Of a stretch of DNA of 64,000 nucleotides, positions 9,791 to 19,149 are shown piece after piece (the first letter of the stretch is position 1; each line of letters begins with the position of its first letter). The notes beneath the pieces are model-generated. The model saw nothing but the letters and a program-made list of their open reading frames with translations, was not told where the DNA came from and did no database searches. Both the position numbers and the translations under genes were made by a program. Source of the stretch: Tetrapisispora phaffii CBS 4417 (taxonomy: Eukaryota; Ascomycota; Saccharomycetes; Saccharomycetales; Saccharomycetaceae); NCBI RefSeq assembly GCF_000236905.1, contig NC_016523.1, positions 930,001 through 994,000 on the forward strand. Direction: 5' to 3'.

Positions 9791-10133
9791 TTATCACTAC
9801 AGAGCCTTCTTTCTATACCATTAAACCACTGGTATACTACAAACAGAATAGTAGCACATTAACACTAATTTTATGCATGAGATATGGCTATAAGCCATGA
9901 CAATTCCAACTTCTTATCTCTTTTATCTATTGAGTCCTTGGGCTTAAAGGTTGGTTTTGTCATTGAATCCCAAAAAGTGAAAAATCCTTTGGAGTTAAGT
10001 TCTGGGAACCACTTTTTAAAAAGCTTTATAAGTATAAATACGTCGGTTCTAATTCTTTATGTGTGCTCTTAAACATTAATTGATGATGTCAACTACGTAT
10101 TGTGATATCTGTGACACTTTGAACTAGTTAAAG
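9791..10133. promoter_or_regulatory. Divergent promoter region PET122/OXA1
   Basis: 343 bp between two divergent mitochondrial-biogenesis genes. The arrangement is the same as YER153C/YER154W. No regulatory motif was singled out with confidence; a 62-codon plus-strand frame at 9884-10072 is not supported as a gene. Confidence 0.45.
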
Positions 10134-11369
10134 ATGTTTAAACGATCAATTTTTGGTGCTACCAATAAATTAATTCGTGGGCCAATTCGTGGAAGAGTCA
10201 CACCTGCTTCCTTATTGACAAATTTCAGACCACAACAGTCTTTAATTGGTGCTGGTATCCGTTTTAAGTCTACTGCTGTTGACTCAACTACTCAATCTGG
10301 CTCTGAGATTCAAACTACCTTACCTTCATTCGATGAGTTAAATGATATTGTATCTTCAGCTGGTGTCACCGACCAAATGGCTAACACGGTCTCTGATGCA
10401 TGCAATGAAATTGGGTATTTGAACAGTATTGGTATGGCTCAGACATGGTGGTGGCCGGCCGATTTAGTCCAACATATGTTAGAATACGTTCACGTTTATA
10501 CAGGACTACCATGGTGGGGGACAATTTGCACAGTTACAATTTTGGTCAGATTATTGATGTTTCCTCTCTACGTCAAGTCTTCTGATACTATGGCTCGTAA
10601 TTCTCAGATAAAGCCAGAATTAGACAAGATAAATCAAGAACTAATGAGCACTACTGAATTAGCAGATGGTCAACGTGTTGCATTGAAGAGAAAACAATTA
10701 TTGGCTAAGCACGGCATCAAAAATAGATGGTTGGTAGCTCCAATGTTGCAAATGCCTTTGGCATTAGGTTTTTTCGGGGGTATTAGACACATGGCTAATT
10801 ATCCTGTTTCTGGTTTTACTGATCAAGGTATATTGTGGTTTACAGATCTTTCACAAGCTGATCCTTACATTGGTCTACAAGTTATTACTTCCATGATTTT
10901 GATTTCTTTCACTAGAATGGGTGGTGAAACAGGTGCTCAACAATTTAGCCCAAATATGAAAAAATTCTTTACAATTTTACCACTGCTTTCAATCCCTGCT
11001 ACAATGAACTTATCTTCTGGTGTTGTTCTATACTTTGCTGTTAATAGTGCTTTCTCTATTTTACAAACATCAGTCTTAAGAAATAAAACTTTGAGAAAAA
11101 AATTAAACATCGCTGATATTGTAGTTCATGACCCATCTACCACGGGCCCTAAAAAAGGTATCATGGAGACATTCAGAGATAACATGGCTAAATCAAAGGC
11201 ACAAGCTGAAAGAAGACAGAAGATGCAACTAGCTGAAAAGGAAAAGCAAGAATTAGCTAAACAAAATAAAGCAAATTCTAAAATAAAAATTGTTCATAGA
11301 TCTCAATTTAAAAAAAATAATACTTTCTTTTACTTGAATGATATCAATCAATTTCTTGTATATAAATAA
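10134..11369 (+). CDS. OXA1: Oxa1, mitochondrial inner-membrane insertase
   Basis: A 411-residue YidC/Oxa1/Alb3 family protein. A basic, Ser/Thr-rich presequence covers the first ~45 residues. The conserved core begins at WWWPADLVQHMLEYVHVYTGLPWWG, with membrane segments around residues 120-145, 200-225, 240-265 and 280-310. The C-terminal matrix tail is basic and helical (residues ~335-395), the ribosome-binding part. It inserts mitochondrially encoded and imported proteins from the matrix side (established). The end carries KIKIVHRSQF, as in yeast, then about 18 extra residues that S. cerevisiae lacks. Start ATG 10134. Confidence 0.96.
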   Translation: MFKRSIFGATNKLIRGPIRGRVTPASLLTNFRPQQSLIGAGIRFKSTAVDSTTQSGSEIQTTLPSFDELNDIVSSAGVTDQMANTVSDACNEIGYLNSIGMAQTWWWPADLVQHMLEYVHVYTGLPWWGTICTVTILVRLLMFPLYVKSSDTMARNSQIKPELDKINQELMSTTELADGQRVALKRKQLLAKHGIKNRWLVAPMLQMPLALGFFGGIRHMANYPVSGFTDQGILWFTDLSQADPYIGLQVITSMILISFTRMGGETGAQQFSPNMKKFFTILPLLSIPATMNLSSGVVLYFAVNSAFSILQTSVLRNKTLRKKLNIADIVVHDPSTTGPKKGIMETFRDNMAKSKAQAERRQKMQLAEKEKQELAKQNKANSKIKIVHRSQFKKNNTFFYLNDINQFLVYK

Positions 11370-11585
11370 ATATATATCTTTCAATAAATGTTTGTAAATA
11401 ATATATATGCTCCAATACCTCTGAACCAGAATGATTTCAAAGTCTAAGATATTGAAAACGATTGAGCGGTGATTATAGATATATATCGCACAAGTAAATA
11501 TAAATTCAAAGTGCCTTAACTTCCATTTGTATTAAAATATATTATTGTGTCCGTATAAATATTAATAGTCTATTTTTAATCTACT

Positions 11586-14500
11586 TTATTCCTTGAAAAA
11601 CTTTTCAGGAAATGTAATAAAATGCTGTAATATTGTCTGAATAGCGCCTAAAGTTGTACCCATACTTGAAGCAAAATTATCTTGATCAATAAAACTCATC
11701 GAAAATACGATGGCAAGATTCGAAGCATCCATCCTGTTATTACTAACATGTTTATGAACTGTATTCAAATGTAATACAATTGCCTTCATGGTCTCATAAT
11801 AAATATTTGGCAAGCCATTTAATAATTTTATAATAGAATTTGTATACTCTTCTTCTGATAATTTTTTGGCTTTAAACTGAAGAGTTACTCCAGCGAAATC
11901 GTCAATTTTTTCATTAGTGAATAAACTATCTGGTAGTTCTCTAAGATACATCTTGAAGCAACCAGCAATAGTATTAATTTCATACCATCTATCATCATCT
12001 AGCGTAAAGGTATTATTTATAGCACCTTCTTCATCAAAAGCGTTCTTTAATGCAGTTATGCTACCAGTAGAACCAGGTACTCTATATAGACCGATCTCAT
12101 CTAGACCTCTTTCTTCTATTGTTTGTAACAACTTGACAACAATAGCAGGTACAGGACCCTTCTCACGTTCGCAGATATCCTCTAACGGAACACCAAATAC
12201 TTTATTGTGTGTTTTCCCTTTGTATTTTTGAGAATAAAAGGAGTATCTCTTAGATGTTTTGATCATTTGGACCCATTCATTCATATCCTTCATACTGGTT
12301 GCTTGAATCGTATGCTCAGAGCCATTACCCATAATAATTTTAAAAGAATAAGCATATGAGGATGACATTTTATGATTTACTAAAGGAACGATTGCTTTAA
12401 TTTCAAATGTTTTAATAATTAACATGGGCTTGGTTTCTAATAGATTAGATAGTTCAATTTCTGGAAGAACAGCAGGTGATAAGGAGCCGTCATTCTTCAA
12501 AACTTGGACTAAATAAGAATGCAATGATTGATTTGATACTGAGGAGGAGAAAGTTCCCATAGAAAAAGGACTTTTGAAAAAATCTCCTAATCTTCTGCTG
12601 ACGCCACTATGATTATTTGATGTTATAATTGAGTTTCTAGTTGAGCTAGATGAAACGGAATTTCTTTTTGTAATATCTGTACCATTTGTAACACTAGTTG
12701 TAACTTGATTATTAGCAGTTACCTGGTAACTGCTTGGAATAATAATTGAGTTCCTCTTATTTTTCCATGATATATTTTGAGAGACAGAAATTCGTTTACT
12801 TTCATGTTCTTTCATTAATAGCATCTCCTTCTTTTGCTTTTCCCTTCTCAATTTTTCAACTTCAAGAATTAAAATCTCGTTATATAGACCAGTTTCTTTC
12901 AAATCAGCTAATTTTGCTTCCTCTTTAGAGACATCTTTTACTTTGCCTTGGTATGACTCCAAAGGTAATCTATAATTAGTAAACAATATTTTAAAGAAAT
13001 TGCTTGAGCGACCGTGATTGTTATTAGTATTTGGAATCATTTCGGTTACATTTGATATTATGTTATTGATGCACCTCTTTTTATCAAAATTAAACGAGTT
13101 AGTGTTCAAAGAACTTGAATTAGATATTAGTAATGTTAAATCCATTAATGATGAAACCAGCCATCCTGGACATGGACAATAATTGTTTGTTACCCCAGTA
13201 GCAGATACCTCTGCCTCCAAAAATAATTTGATATGTATTGCATCGATATCTTCTAATATCTCGCATATTGATCTCAATCTCTTTTGAGATTTTTGAACTT
13301 TTAGTTTAGAATGAGCAAATCTCAAACTTGTCTCGTACCTTCTTGATTGAGGTGCTAGCAATGCATTTGCTATTGCAGTTTCAATAAATGAAGGAATGTG
13401 TGGGGAAAGTTCTGAATCATGATCTGTTTTATGACTTACTTCAAATGCATCAATTGAAGAATTTTTCCATCTTACATAATTTAAGGTTTGGATAATAACC
13501 GAAAATCTATTCACACGATCTTGGAAATTGATATTAGGATCTGAAATAATGGAAACAAAAAAATTTGTTAATGATAAATGGAACTTGAATAATAATTGGA
13601 TAGACACTGGAATAGTTTTGAAAAAGAGCTGTCTTTGGTTTCCTACTACTGATGACAACCAGACAAATATGTTCGCGATCTCTAATTCTTCAATTTCTAA
13701 ATCTCCTACACTTAACAGTTTCAGATATTCAATATGTGAAGGATAGTTAAATAGGGATGTTGGTGATTGATTATATAAGATTTCCAATTGTTGTGAAAGA
13801 GTTATCCATTCAGATTTGGTTACTAATTGAAATTGTTGTGATATAAAAATGTTCAATGGAACAAGCCAATTCAATATAGCTTCATAATCATTATATTTTA
13901 GTGCCAAAAATGATGTTGTGAATTCATCAACGTTTTCAATGTTCTTTAGAGAATTGCTAAAATTATCATAAGAGTAATTAACAAAAGAATTCAATAACAT
14001 ACTAGCTCTTCTACTAGCTCTGTGCATATTTACAGGACGATAAAATTGTTTTTGGTACAACGATTTAATGTTATTGAAATGAAGTGACAATTTTGAATAT
14101 ACAGAATCAATTTCTTCAATCTGGTCTGGTGGCAAAGCTCTCTCTTCTTTAATTACTCTAATCTGCTTTGGCCAATCCTCTGTTACGGATTCCTCTAAAA
14201 TCTTAAAGAAATCTAAAAATGTGGAATTACAGGTTATATCATCTGCGAAATCTGAATATTGGTGTTTCACCAAATGGTGGACAGCTTCCATTATTCCTAA
14301 ATGTATCATGAGAACGAAAGACATATTTATTTCACTCTCCTTTTCAACTGTCATGTCCCAATTTGGAAATTTGGAACTGTCAACCGTGTCGCTTAGTTCA
14401 GATTCTCTCAATGACATTGCTGTTATAGCGTATGCACATGCCTTTGCTTTAATAAATCGTTTGGCTAGTTGCTCAATTAATGAAGTTGTTGTAGTAAAAC

Positions 14501-17500
14501 TTTTATAAGAATCGAAAAATATTTCAGTAAATAGAGTACTATCCATTGATAATTTTACAAAGGCAAAATCTAATAACCCAAATGTAGTGGAAGGAGCTGC
14601 TTGTTTTAATAAAGAATCATTTTCAACCGAAGTTACTTTACTAACATCTTCATAATATTTCTTTAGATCGCTGGTATTTACTAATTTAGAAAATATTGTA
14701 ATTGTCAATACTAATAAATCAATCATTTTATCCAAGGAGCTAGATTTTAAAACTGTATTGATAACTGTTGATTCATCAAATCCATCAGAAAATTTTGTAA
14801 TATCCTTCAAAAAGTCTAAATCTTCGATGCTATTGCTTTTTGGAATTGAGGAAAGTCGAGAGTCTTTAGAATTTGAAATAGTTGATAAATCCTTGATTAT
14901 ATCTCTAAATGAAGTATTATTATTAGTTGATACAGATAAATGTGAAAAACGAGTGGTGGAGTCACTTATTTCACTTGCAAAACTTGTATTAATTCCTATA
15001 TTACTATTTTCATCTGAGTGATCTTGAAATGTTTTAAAAATTAGTCCATTGTTTAAACGGAAAATATGAGAGTTAATGTTGTAAATATCACATGCTGATC
15101 TCATTAATTTGGAATTTGAAGGTTCGATTGAACTTATATTTTTCAAAATTGCCGAGTCAATTAGGTCAAACCCAGTTATTTGTTTTGAACTAATTTCATC
15201 AATAGTATTATTACTGTAGTCATCATTTATTTGTGCATAAGAAGATCTCATTAGACTAAATGGTTCACTGATGGAAATGGATTTTGACATCCTTGCAGAA
15301 GATCTTGGTGGCGGCACTTTACTTGAAGAATGAGTTTGTTCTCCTGTTGGGAGATCATTTTTGGTATTTTTAACTGCAGATAACTCAATGATTGACTTCT
15401 TTGGGAAAAATGAAAAGTTTGTGCTTAACTCATTAAAAACTACTGGTAGATAGCTCCCCGTTAAAATTGACGAATTAGTATTGAGGCCAATCTTTGAATA
15501 TATAGATTGATCTACACTTGGAGGTTCGATATCCAAACTTAACTGCATTAACTTATTAATATCCACCTTGGGAGAAGATAAATAGTATCTCCAATATGAA
15601 TTAATATCATTTTTAACATTCTCATCAATTTTCAAGTCTTTATTAATTTTGCTTTGTACATTAATTGCATTGGCGTCTTTGTTAGATGTATCTTGCAGCC
15701 TTTGTTCCCATTTATAAAATGCATTTTTTGTTCTATTAATTTTCTTCTCAAGGTATTTAAATTTAATATCATCTTTCAATTTATCGGCATAAATTGTTAA
15801 ATCTCCAAAATATGATATAACATTTTCTCTTATGAATTTGTCCTCTAGGTTAGGAGGTGCTAGAATAAATACACTATTTGTGGATTTAGATGCAAATTGC
15901 CTCCTTCCCAATTGTACCATTGTTGGGATCCAATCACGCAGCACAATTTTTATAGTAGTATCATCGACAAAATTCCAGGTTTTTGATAATCTTAATATTG
16001 GTTGAGAACATATAATAGTTGCTATTGACAACCAAGAGGATAAATCTCCAATTTCCTCCAATCTGCAACCAACTTTAATCCAGATCATCAATAATTCTGC
16101 ACGCAGTTTTGGTGAAGCTGATGATGAGAACAGTTGTGAGGTCATTATTCTTCCCAAAATATGTAAGTTATCATCATTATTGAATACAGAAGGATTCAAT
16201 GATCTAATTATAAGCGATTCGGTACTATTGTTGTTGGAGCTATTATTCTGTGGAGTCGAAGGACTGATTGTAACATTATTGATATAAGTAGAATTGTAAA
16301 GCAGGGAATAATCGTACCTAGGAGACCAAACTTTATCGAATGTCAAACTTATTGTATGGAAAGTGTCAGCAAATGCAATAGGGTCGACTGATTTAATAAA
16401 ATATTCATATTTTAAGGCTCTCAGTTCATCGGATTGTAATAGCTCTAAATTTTTAAAAGATACTAGTTTGTTTAAAGATTTTGTCTTATTATTTATTATT
16501 GTCTTCAAATTTTCTAATTTGAGCATCTTGATTAATGTAAAGATTGAATTTAGACATTGTTGAGATAACAGAAAACTTGGCATCAGATCTACTATTGATT
16601 TGATTAATAATGATATTCTTTCTTCTAATAAATTTAATTTTTTTTCATCTGTTGCGTTATCATTATGGTAGTGGGCTATGAAATGATTTGTATACAAAAT
16701 GAAATAATTAAAAGATTTAGTGAAATCATCTAACATAGGTAGCAATAAAATCAAATTTATTGCATTTCTTGATGTTGTATTCCAAAACAAAACAGTGTGA
16801 CAAAGACTCTCTAAACTTCCTGAAACAATTCTCTCTCTACCATCTTTATTTTTTTCCAATTTTAATTGTGGATGTGGGAATATATCATTTACATAACTTA
16901 AAGTTTGTCTTGGAGTTTGACTTGTAGCGCTTCCAATTGTATTAGTTTGTGCATTATTATTGTTTGAAGGTGGTTGTGTGACTAAAGGATCAAAATACTT
17001 CACACTGTTCGGCAGTCCACTCTTGTAAAGATGCAGTAAGGGACCTTTCAATTGTGCTCTATATAGTTTATAATCTGGGACCAATAGAGTATCGTTGTTA
17101 CCACTTCCAATTGTGTTCAGGTTTAAGCTTGAGCCTGAACTATTTGATTTGTACATGTATAGGTCTTTCTTTGGCGGCACGATGCTTTCTTTGCTCAAGC
17201 TGCCACCCAATTTCTCGCCAAGATTATTTTGACTTGTCGAGCCATGCGTTGAATCTGGTCTAGATATATGATCATTTGGCATACGAGAATCTATTGGCGA
17301 TGCAGCCGATTGCAAATACTGACCGTTCGATCTGTTCACCCATCCCACTTTCAAGATAGTGTTATCATAATTGTTCTGATCCAAAGTGACCACAGTATTC
17401 CTATCCGCGTGCTGCTGAGGCTGCTGCTGCGGCTGTGGTTGCTGCGGCTGGCTACGTGGCATCCTTGCCTGTTGAGCAGTCTCTGCGATGGAAGGAATGC

Positions 17501-17756
17501 CTACAGTGGACGATCGCGACAATTGTTGTTCCGATATGATATTTTCGTTCGATCTACTAAACCTAGAAGACAATAGAAATGAACTTTTCCTCTTGCTCGC
17601 TGTTGGCTCAGCCGCATTGCCAGTGGCATTGCCAGCATGCGACATCGAACGTGAACGCGGATGAACAGTGCCATTCCCATTGCCTTCATGGGAGTCTGAA
17701 TCATCGTCAGCCATTTTGGAGGCCCTCCGTCTTGACGACCATTTGAAACCTCTCAT
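11586..17756 (-). CDS. BEM2: Bem2 RhoGAP
   Basis: 2056 residues from the ATG at 17756 (MRGFKWSSRRR, resembling the yeast start MKGLLWSKNRK). The open frame runs 99 codons further upstream to a TTG, but that part looks like leader DNA. Residues 1-300 are disordered with poly-Gln/Pro. A RasGEF-like fold is visible around residues 390-660 (LSSWLSIATIICSQPILRLSKTW). A PH domain lies near 1745-1835. The RhoGAP domain lies near 1852-2050, with the arginine finger at Arg1892 in GLYRVPGS and the NLAIVFSMSFI segment near the end. Bem2 turns off Rho1, Cdc42 and related GTPases in polarity and the morphogenesis checkpoint (established). All GAP signatures are intact. Confidence 0.96.
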   Translation of the reverse strand: MRGFKWSSRRRASKMADDDSDSHEGNGNGTVHPRSRSMSHAGNATGNAAEPTASKRKSSFLLSSRFSRSNENIISEQQLSRSSTVGIPSIAETAQQARMPRSQPQQPQPQQQPQQHADRNTVVTLDQNNYDNTILKVGWVNRSNGQYLQSAASPIDSRMPNDHISRPDSTHGSTSQNNLGEKLGGSLSKESIVPPKKDLYMYKSNSSGSSLNLNTIGSGNNDTLLVPDYKLYRAQLKGPLLHLYKSGLPNSVKYFDPLVTQPPSNNNNAQTNTIGSATSQTPRQTLSYVNDIFPHPQLKLEKNKDGRERIVSGSLESLCHTVLFWNTTSRNAINLILLLPMLDDFTKSFNYFILYTNHFIAHYHNDNATDEKKLNLLEERISLLIKSIVDLMPSFLLSQQCLNSIFTLIKMLKLENLKTIINNKTKSLNKLVSFKNLELLQSDELRALKYEYFIKSVDPIAFADTFHTISLTFDKVWSPRYDYSLLYNSTYINNVTISPSTPQNNSSNNNSTESLIIRSLNPSVFNNDDNLHILGRIMTSQLFSSSASPKLRAELLMIWIKVGCRLEEIGDLSSWLSIATIICSQPILRLSKTWNFVDDTTIKIVLRDWIPTMVQLGRRQFASKSTNSVFILAPPNLEDKFIRENVISYFGDLTIYADKLKDDIKFKYLEKKINRTKNAFYKWEQRLQDTSNKDANAINVQSKINKDLKIDENVKNDINSYWRYYLSSPKVDINKLMQLSLDIEPPSVDQSIYSKIGLNTNSSILTGSYLPVVFNELSTNFSFFPKKSIIELSAVKNTKNDLPTGEQTHSSSKVPPPRSSARMSKSISISEPFSLMRSSYAQINDDYSNNTIDEISSKQITGFDLIDSAILKNISSIEPSNSKLMRSACDIYNINSHIFRLNNGLIFKTFQDHSDENSNIGINTSFASEISDSTTRFSHLSVSTNNNTSFRDIIKDLSTISNSKDSRLSSIPKSNSIEDLDFLKDITKFSDGFDESTVINTVLKSSSLDKMIDLLVLTITIFSKLVNTSDLKKYYEDVSKVTSVENDSLLKQAAPSTTFGLLDFAFVKLSMDSTLFTEIFFDSYKSFTTTTSLIEQLAKRFIKAKACAYAITAMSLRESELSDTVDSSKFPNWDMTVEKESEINMSFVLMIHLGIMEAVHHLVKHQYSDFADDITCNSTFLDFFKILEESVTEDWPKQIRVIKEERALPPDQIEEIDSVYSKLSLHFNNIKSLYQKQFYRPVNMHRASRRASMLLNSFVNYSYDNFSNSLKNIENVDEFTTSFLALKYNDYEAILNWLVPLNIFISQQFQLVTKSEWITLSQQLEILYNQSPTSLFNYPSHIEYLKLLSVGDLEIEELEIANIFVWLSSVVGNQRQLFFKTIPVSIQLLFKFHLSLTNFFVSIISDPNINFQDRVNRFSVIIQTLNYVRWKNSSIDAFEVSHKTDHDSELSPHIPSFIETAIANALLAPQSRRYETSLRFAHSKLKVQKSQKRLRSICEILEDIDAIHIKLFLEAEVSATGVTNNYCPCPGWLVSSLMDLTLLISNSSSLNTNSFNFDKKRCINNIISNVTEMIPNTNNNHGRSSNFFKILFTNYRLPLESYQGKVKDVSKEEAKLADLKETGLYNEILILEVEKLRREKQKKEMLLMKEHESKRISVSQNISWKNKRNSIIIPSSYQVTANNQVTTSVTNGTDITKRNSVSSSSTRNSIITSNNHSGVSRRLGDFFKSPFSMGTFSSSVSNQSLHSYLVQVLKNDGSLSPAVLPEIELSNLLETKPMLIIKTFEIKAIVPLVNHKMSSSYAYSFKIIMGNGSEHTIQATSMKDMNEWVQMIKTSKRYSFYSQKYKGKTHNKVFGVPLEDICEREKGPVPAIVVKLLQTIEERGLDEIGLYRVPGSTGSITALKNAFDEEGAINNTFTLDDDRWYEINTIAGCFKMYLRELPDSLFTNEKIDDFAGVTLQFKAKKLSEEEYTNSIIKLLNGLPNIYYETMKAIVLHLNTVHKHVSNNRMDASNLAIVFSMSFIDQDNFASSMGTTLGAIQTILQHFITFPEKFFKE

Positions 17757-18401
17757 GTCGGTGATCTTATCAATGTTCTTACTCCGTATCCGATGGAAGA
17801 CAACTGGTGTGTAGGTGAAGTTTGTTTTTTTGATAGAGTGAAGAGAATACACTAAATATATATCTGCATATACGTATATCCCAATTACAAAAAGATAATT
17901 ATAGAAGGTATGGGCTAATGAAGTAACTGTTCCATCTCCCTGCGTGAGATCAAAATAGAATAAAGAAAAACAGATTACCACTGCACCAGGATATCGAAAC
18001 CGGGGCATTCCAGTATGCACCAAACAGCATACAATTACAACCACCATTACCAAGAGACACTATTCTGATCACAATTGACACAGTATCTCTTACAAGATCA
18101 AAACAATCGACTACTAATTACTGATGGTGGTGTTGGTGTTTGCATTTAAGATTTAGAACCCTGCTGCTCACCAAAACGAAAAATTGATATTGTCGTTTTA
18201 CATAACCAAACATCGAAGTTTCAAAATTTCGGTTTGGAAGTTCGGTAACGTTTGGCGAGAGGGCCGTGCGTACCGGCCGCGGAAGTGCTGTGGATGCACG
18301 CGTGTTTTCTCGCAGGCGTTTTTTTCTTTTTCGGGGCACAGATTTCCTAATCGGGACCGAAACGGGAAAGGACGCGCGCGCGAAGGGTCCCGCTCCCCGA
18401 T

Positions 18402-18453
18402 CGGGTAAAAAAAGGAACGCGGCGGGCGGGTAAGCGCGGGTAACTGCGGGTAA
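18402..18453 (+). promoter_or_regulatory. Cluster of four Reb1-type CGGGTAA sites
   Basis: CGGGTAA occurs at 18402-18408, 18427-18433, 18437-18443 and 18447-18453. The last three are exactly 10 bp apart, one helical turn. CGGGTAA is the Reb1 core (TTACCCG on the other strand). Reb1 is known both for promoter nucleosome depletion and for road-block Pol II termination. Here the cluster is ~650 bp upstream of BEM2 and ~205 bp downstream of the TFB5 stop, so either role fits. Confidence 0.7.
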
Positions 18454-18500
18454 CGTCACGGATTTAACACGGAGCAAACAGTTCGAGCTCATAGCGCCAT

Positions 18501-18524
18501 GCCCACCACACAGGTGTGGTGGGC
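18501..18524. repeat. Perfect inverted repeat, 11-bp arms
   Basis: Arms GCCCACCACAC (18501-18511) and GTGTGGTGGGC (18514-18524) with a 2-bp spacer. It lies ~135 bp beyond the TFB5 stop on the transcribed side and could form an RNA hairpin in the 3' region. Confidence 0.8.
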
Positions 18525-18540
18525 CTATACATGCATACAT

Positions 18541-18558
18541 GTGTGTGTGTGTGTGTGT
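18541..18558. repeat. GT dinucleotide microsatellite
   Basis: Nine consecutive GT units between the two inverted repeats downstream of TFB5. Confidence 0.85.
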
Positions 18559-18570
18559 CGTGTGAATTCG

Positions 18571-18608
18571 CTAAACTGGCACTGGTCCAAGGACCAGTGC
18601 CAGTTTAG
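18571..18608. repeat. Perfect inverted repeat, 18-bp arms
   Basis: Left arm CTAAACTGGCACTGGTCC (18571-18588), spacer AA, right arm its exact complement (18591-18608). It starts 50 bp beyond the TFB5 stop, so it would be transcribed in the TFB5 3'UTR as a very stable hairpin, or act as a cruciform or protein site. Confidence 0.85.
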
Positions 18609-18658
18609 CCATCGGCTAGCTAGTATCAAAATGTATAATATTAAACTACATATCTACA

Positions 18659-18877
18659 TCACTCCTCTTCCTCCTCTTCCAAAGGATTGTATATATTCTT
18701 CGACAACAAGCGGTTCAGTTCCTGCTTGATGTACTCCACCTTTCTTGGATCGACCAGTATATGTGTCTCATCAAGTTCTTCCAAGATTATATCATTGTAC
18801 TCGGAGTCGATCTGGATGATCAGCGCCTTGATCGATGGATCACACTGGATCAGGGCACCCTTCCTTGCTCTGGCCAT
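18659..18877 (-). CDS. TFB5: Tfb5, small TFIIH core subunit
   Basis: A 72-residue protein starting MARARKGALIQCDPSIKALI and ending NIYNPLEEEEEE, the same length as S. cerevisiae Tfb5. Tfb5 (TTDA/p8 in humans) stabilises TFIIH by pairing with Tfb2 and is needed for nucleotide excision repair (established). The frame is open a further 18 codons upstream, but the MARAR start is conserved in the family, so the ATG at 18877 is chosen. It is divergent from VPS41, as in YDR079C-A/YDR080W. Confidence 0.96.
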   Translation of the reverse strand: MARARKGALIQCDPSIKALIIQIDSEYNDIILEELDETHILVDPRKVEYIKQELNRLLSKNIYNPLEEEEEE

Positions 18878-19149
18878 TCTTGTGTGTGTCTCGATCTCCC
18901 TGTATAGATACTTGAACTGCCAAACGTTCAAACTCTCAAAATAACCTCTGTTCTTAACGACAAACGACGAGATAGCCGATTAGAAACTTCTTGAAACTTT
19001 TCAGCTTCGATTTTTAAAGGGCAGATTTTATGCGCTTGGAAAACACAACCATAAAAAAGCATACACTATAAATGAATAAACGGCAGTTTATATTCAAAGC
19101 TTCCAGTGGTTTTGATATAATTGGAACCATATGCAACTGCCAATGAAGT

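Larger units (their letters stand above)
17757..18658. other. Intergenic region BEM2-TFB5 with GC island, Reb1 cluster and hairpins
   Basis: 902 bp. The part near BEM2 is AT-rich leader and promoter. From about 18231 to 18450 the DNA becomes strongly GC-rich, unlike the rest of the window, with an ACGCGT box at 18298-18303 and four CGGGTAA motifs. Beyond it are two perfect inverted repeats and a GT microsatellite (18541-18558). GC-biased open frames in this stretch (for example 18118-18540 minus) are chance. Confidence 0.7.

Noticed and set aside
17757..18053. N-terminal extension of the BEM2 frame (99 codons starting MVMVVVIVCCL)
   Set aside because: It starts at TTG, and the in-frame ATG at 17756 gives a start like yeast Bem2. 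The extension is hydrophobic leader-type sequence.
18118..18540. 140-codon minus-strand and 74-codon plus-strand frames in the GC island
   Set aside because: Open frames are expected in GC-rich DNA. No similarity, and they cross the Reb1 cluster and the inverted repeat.
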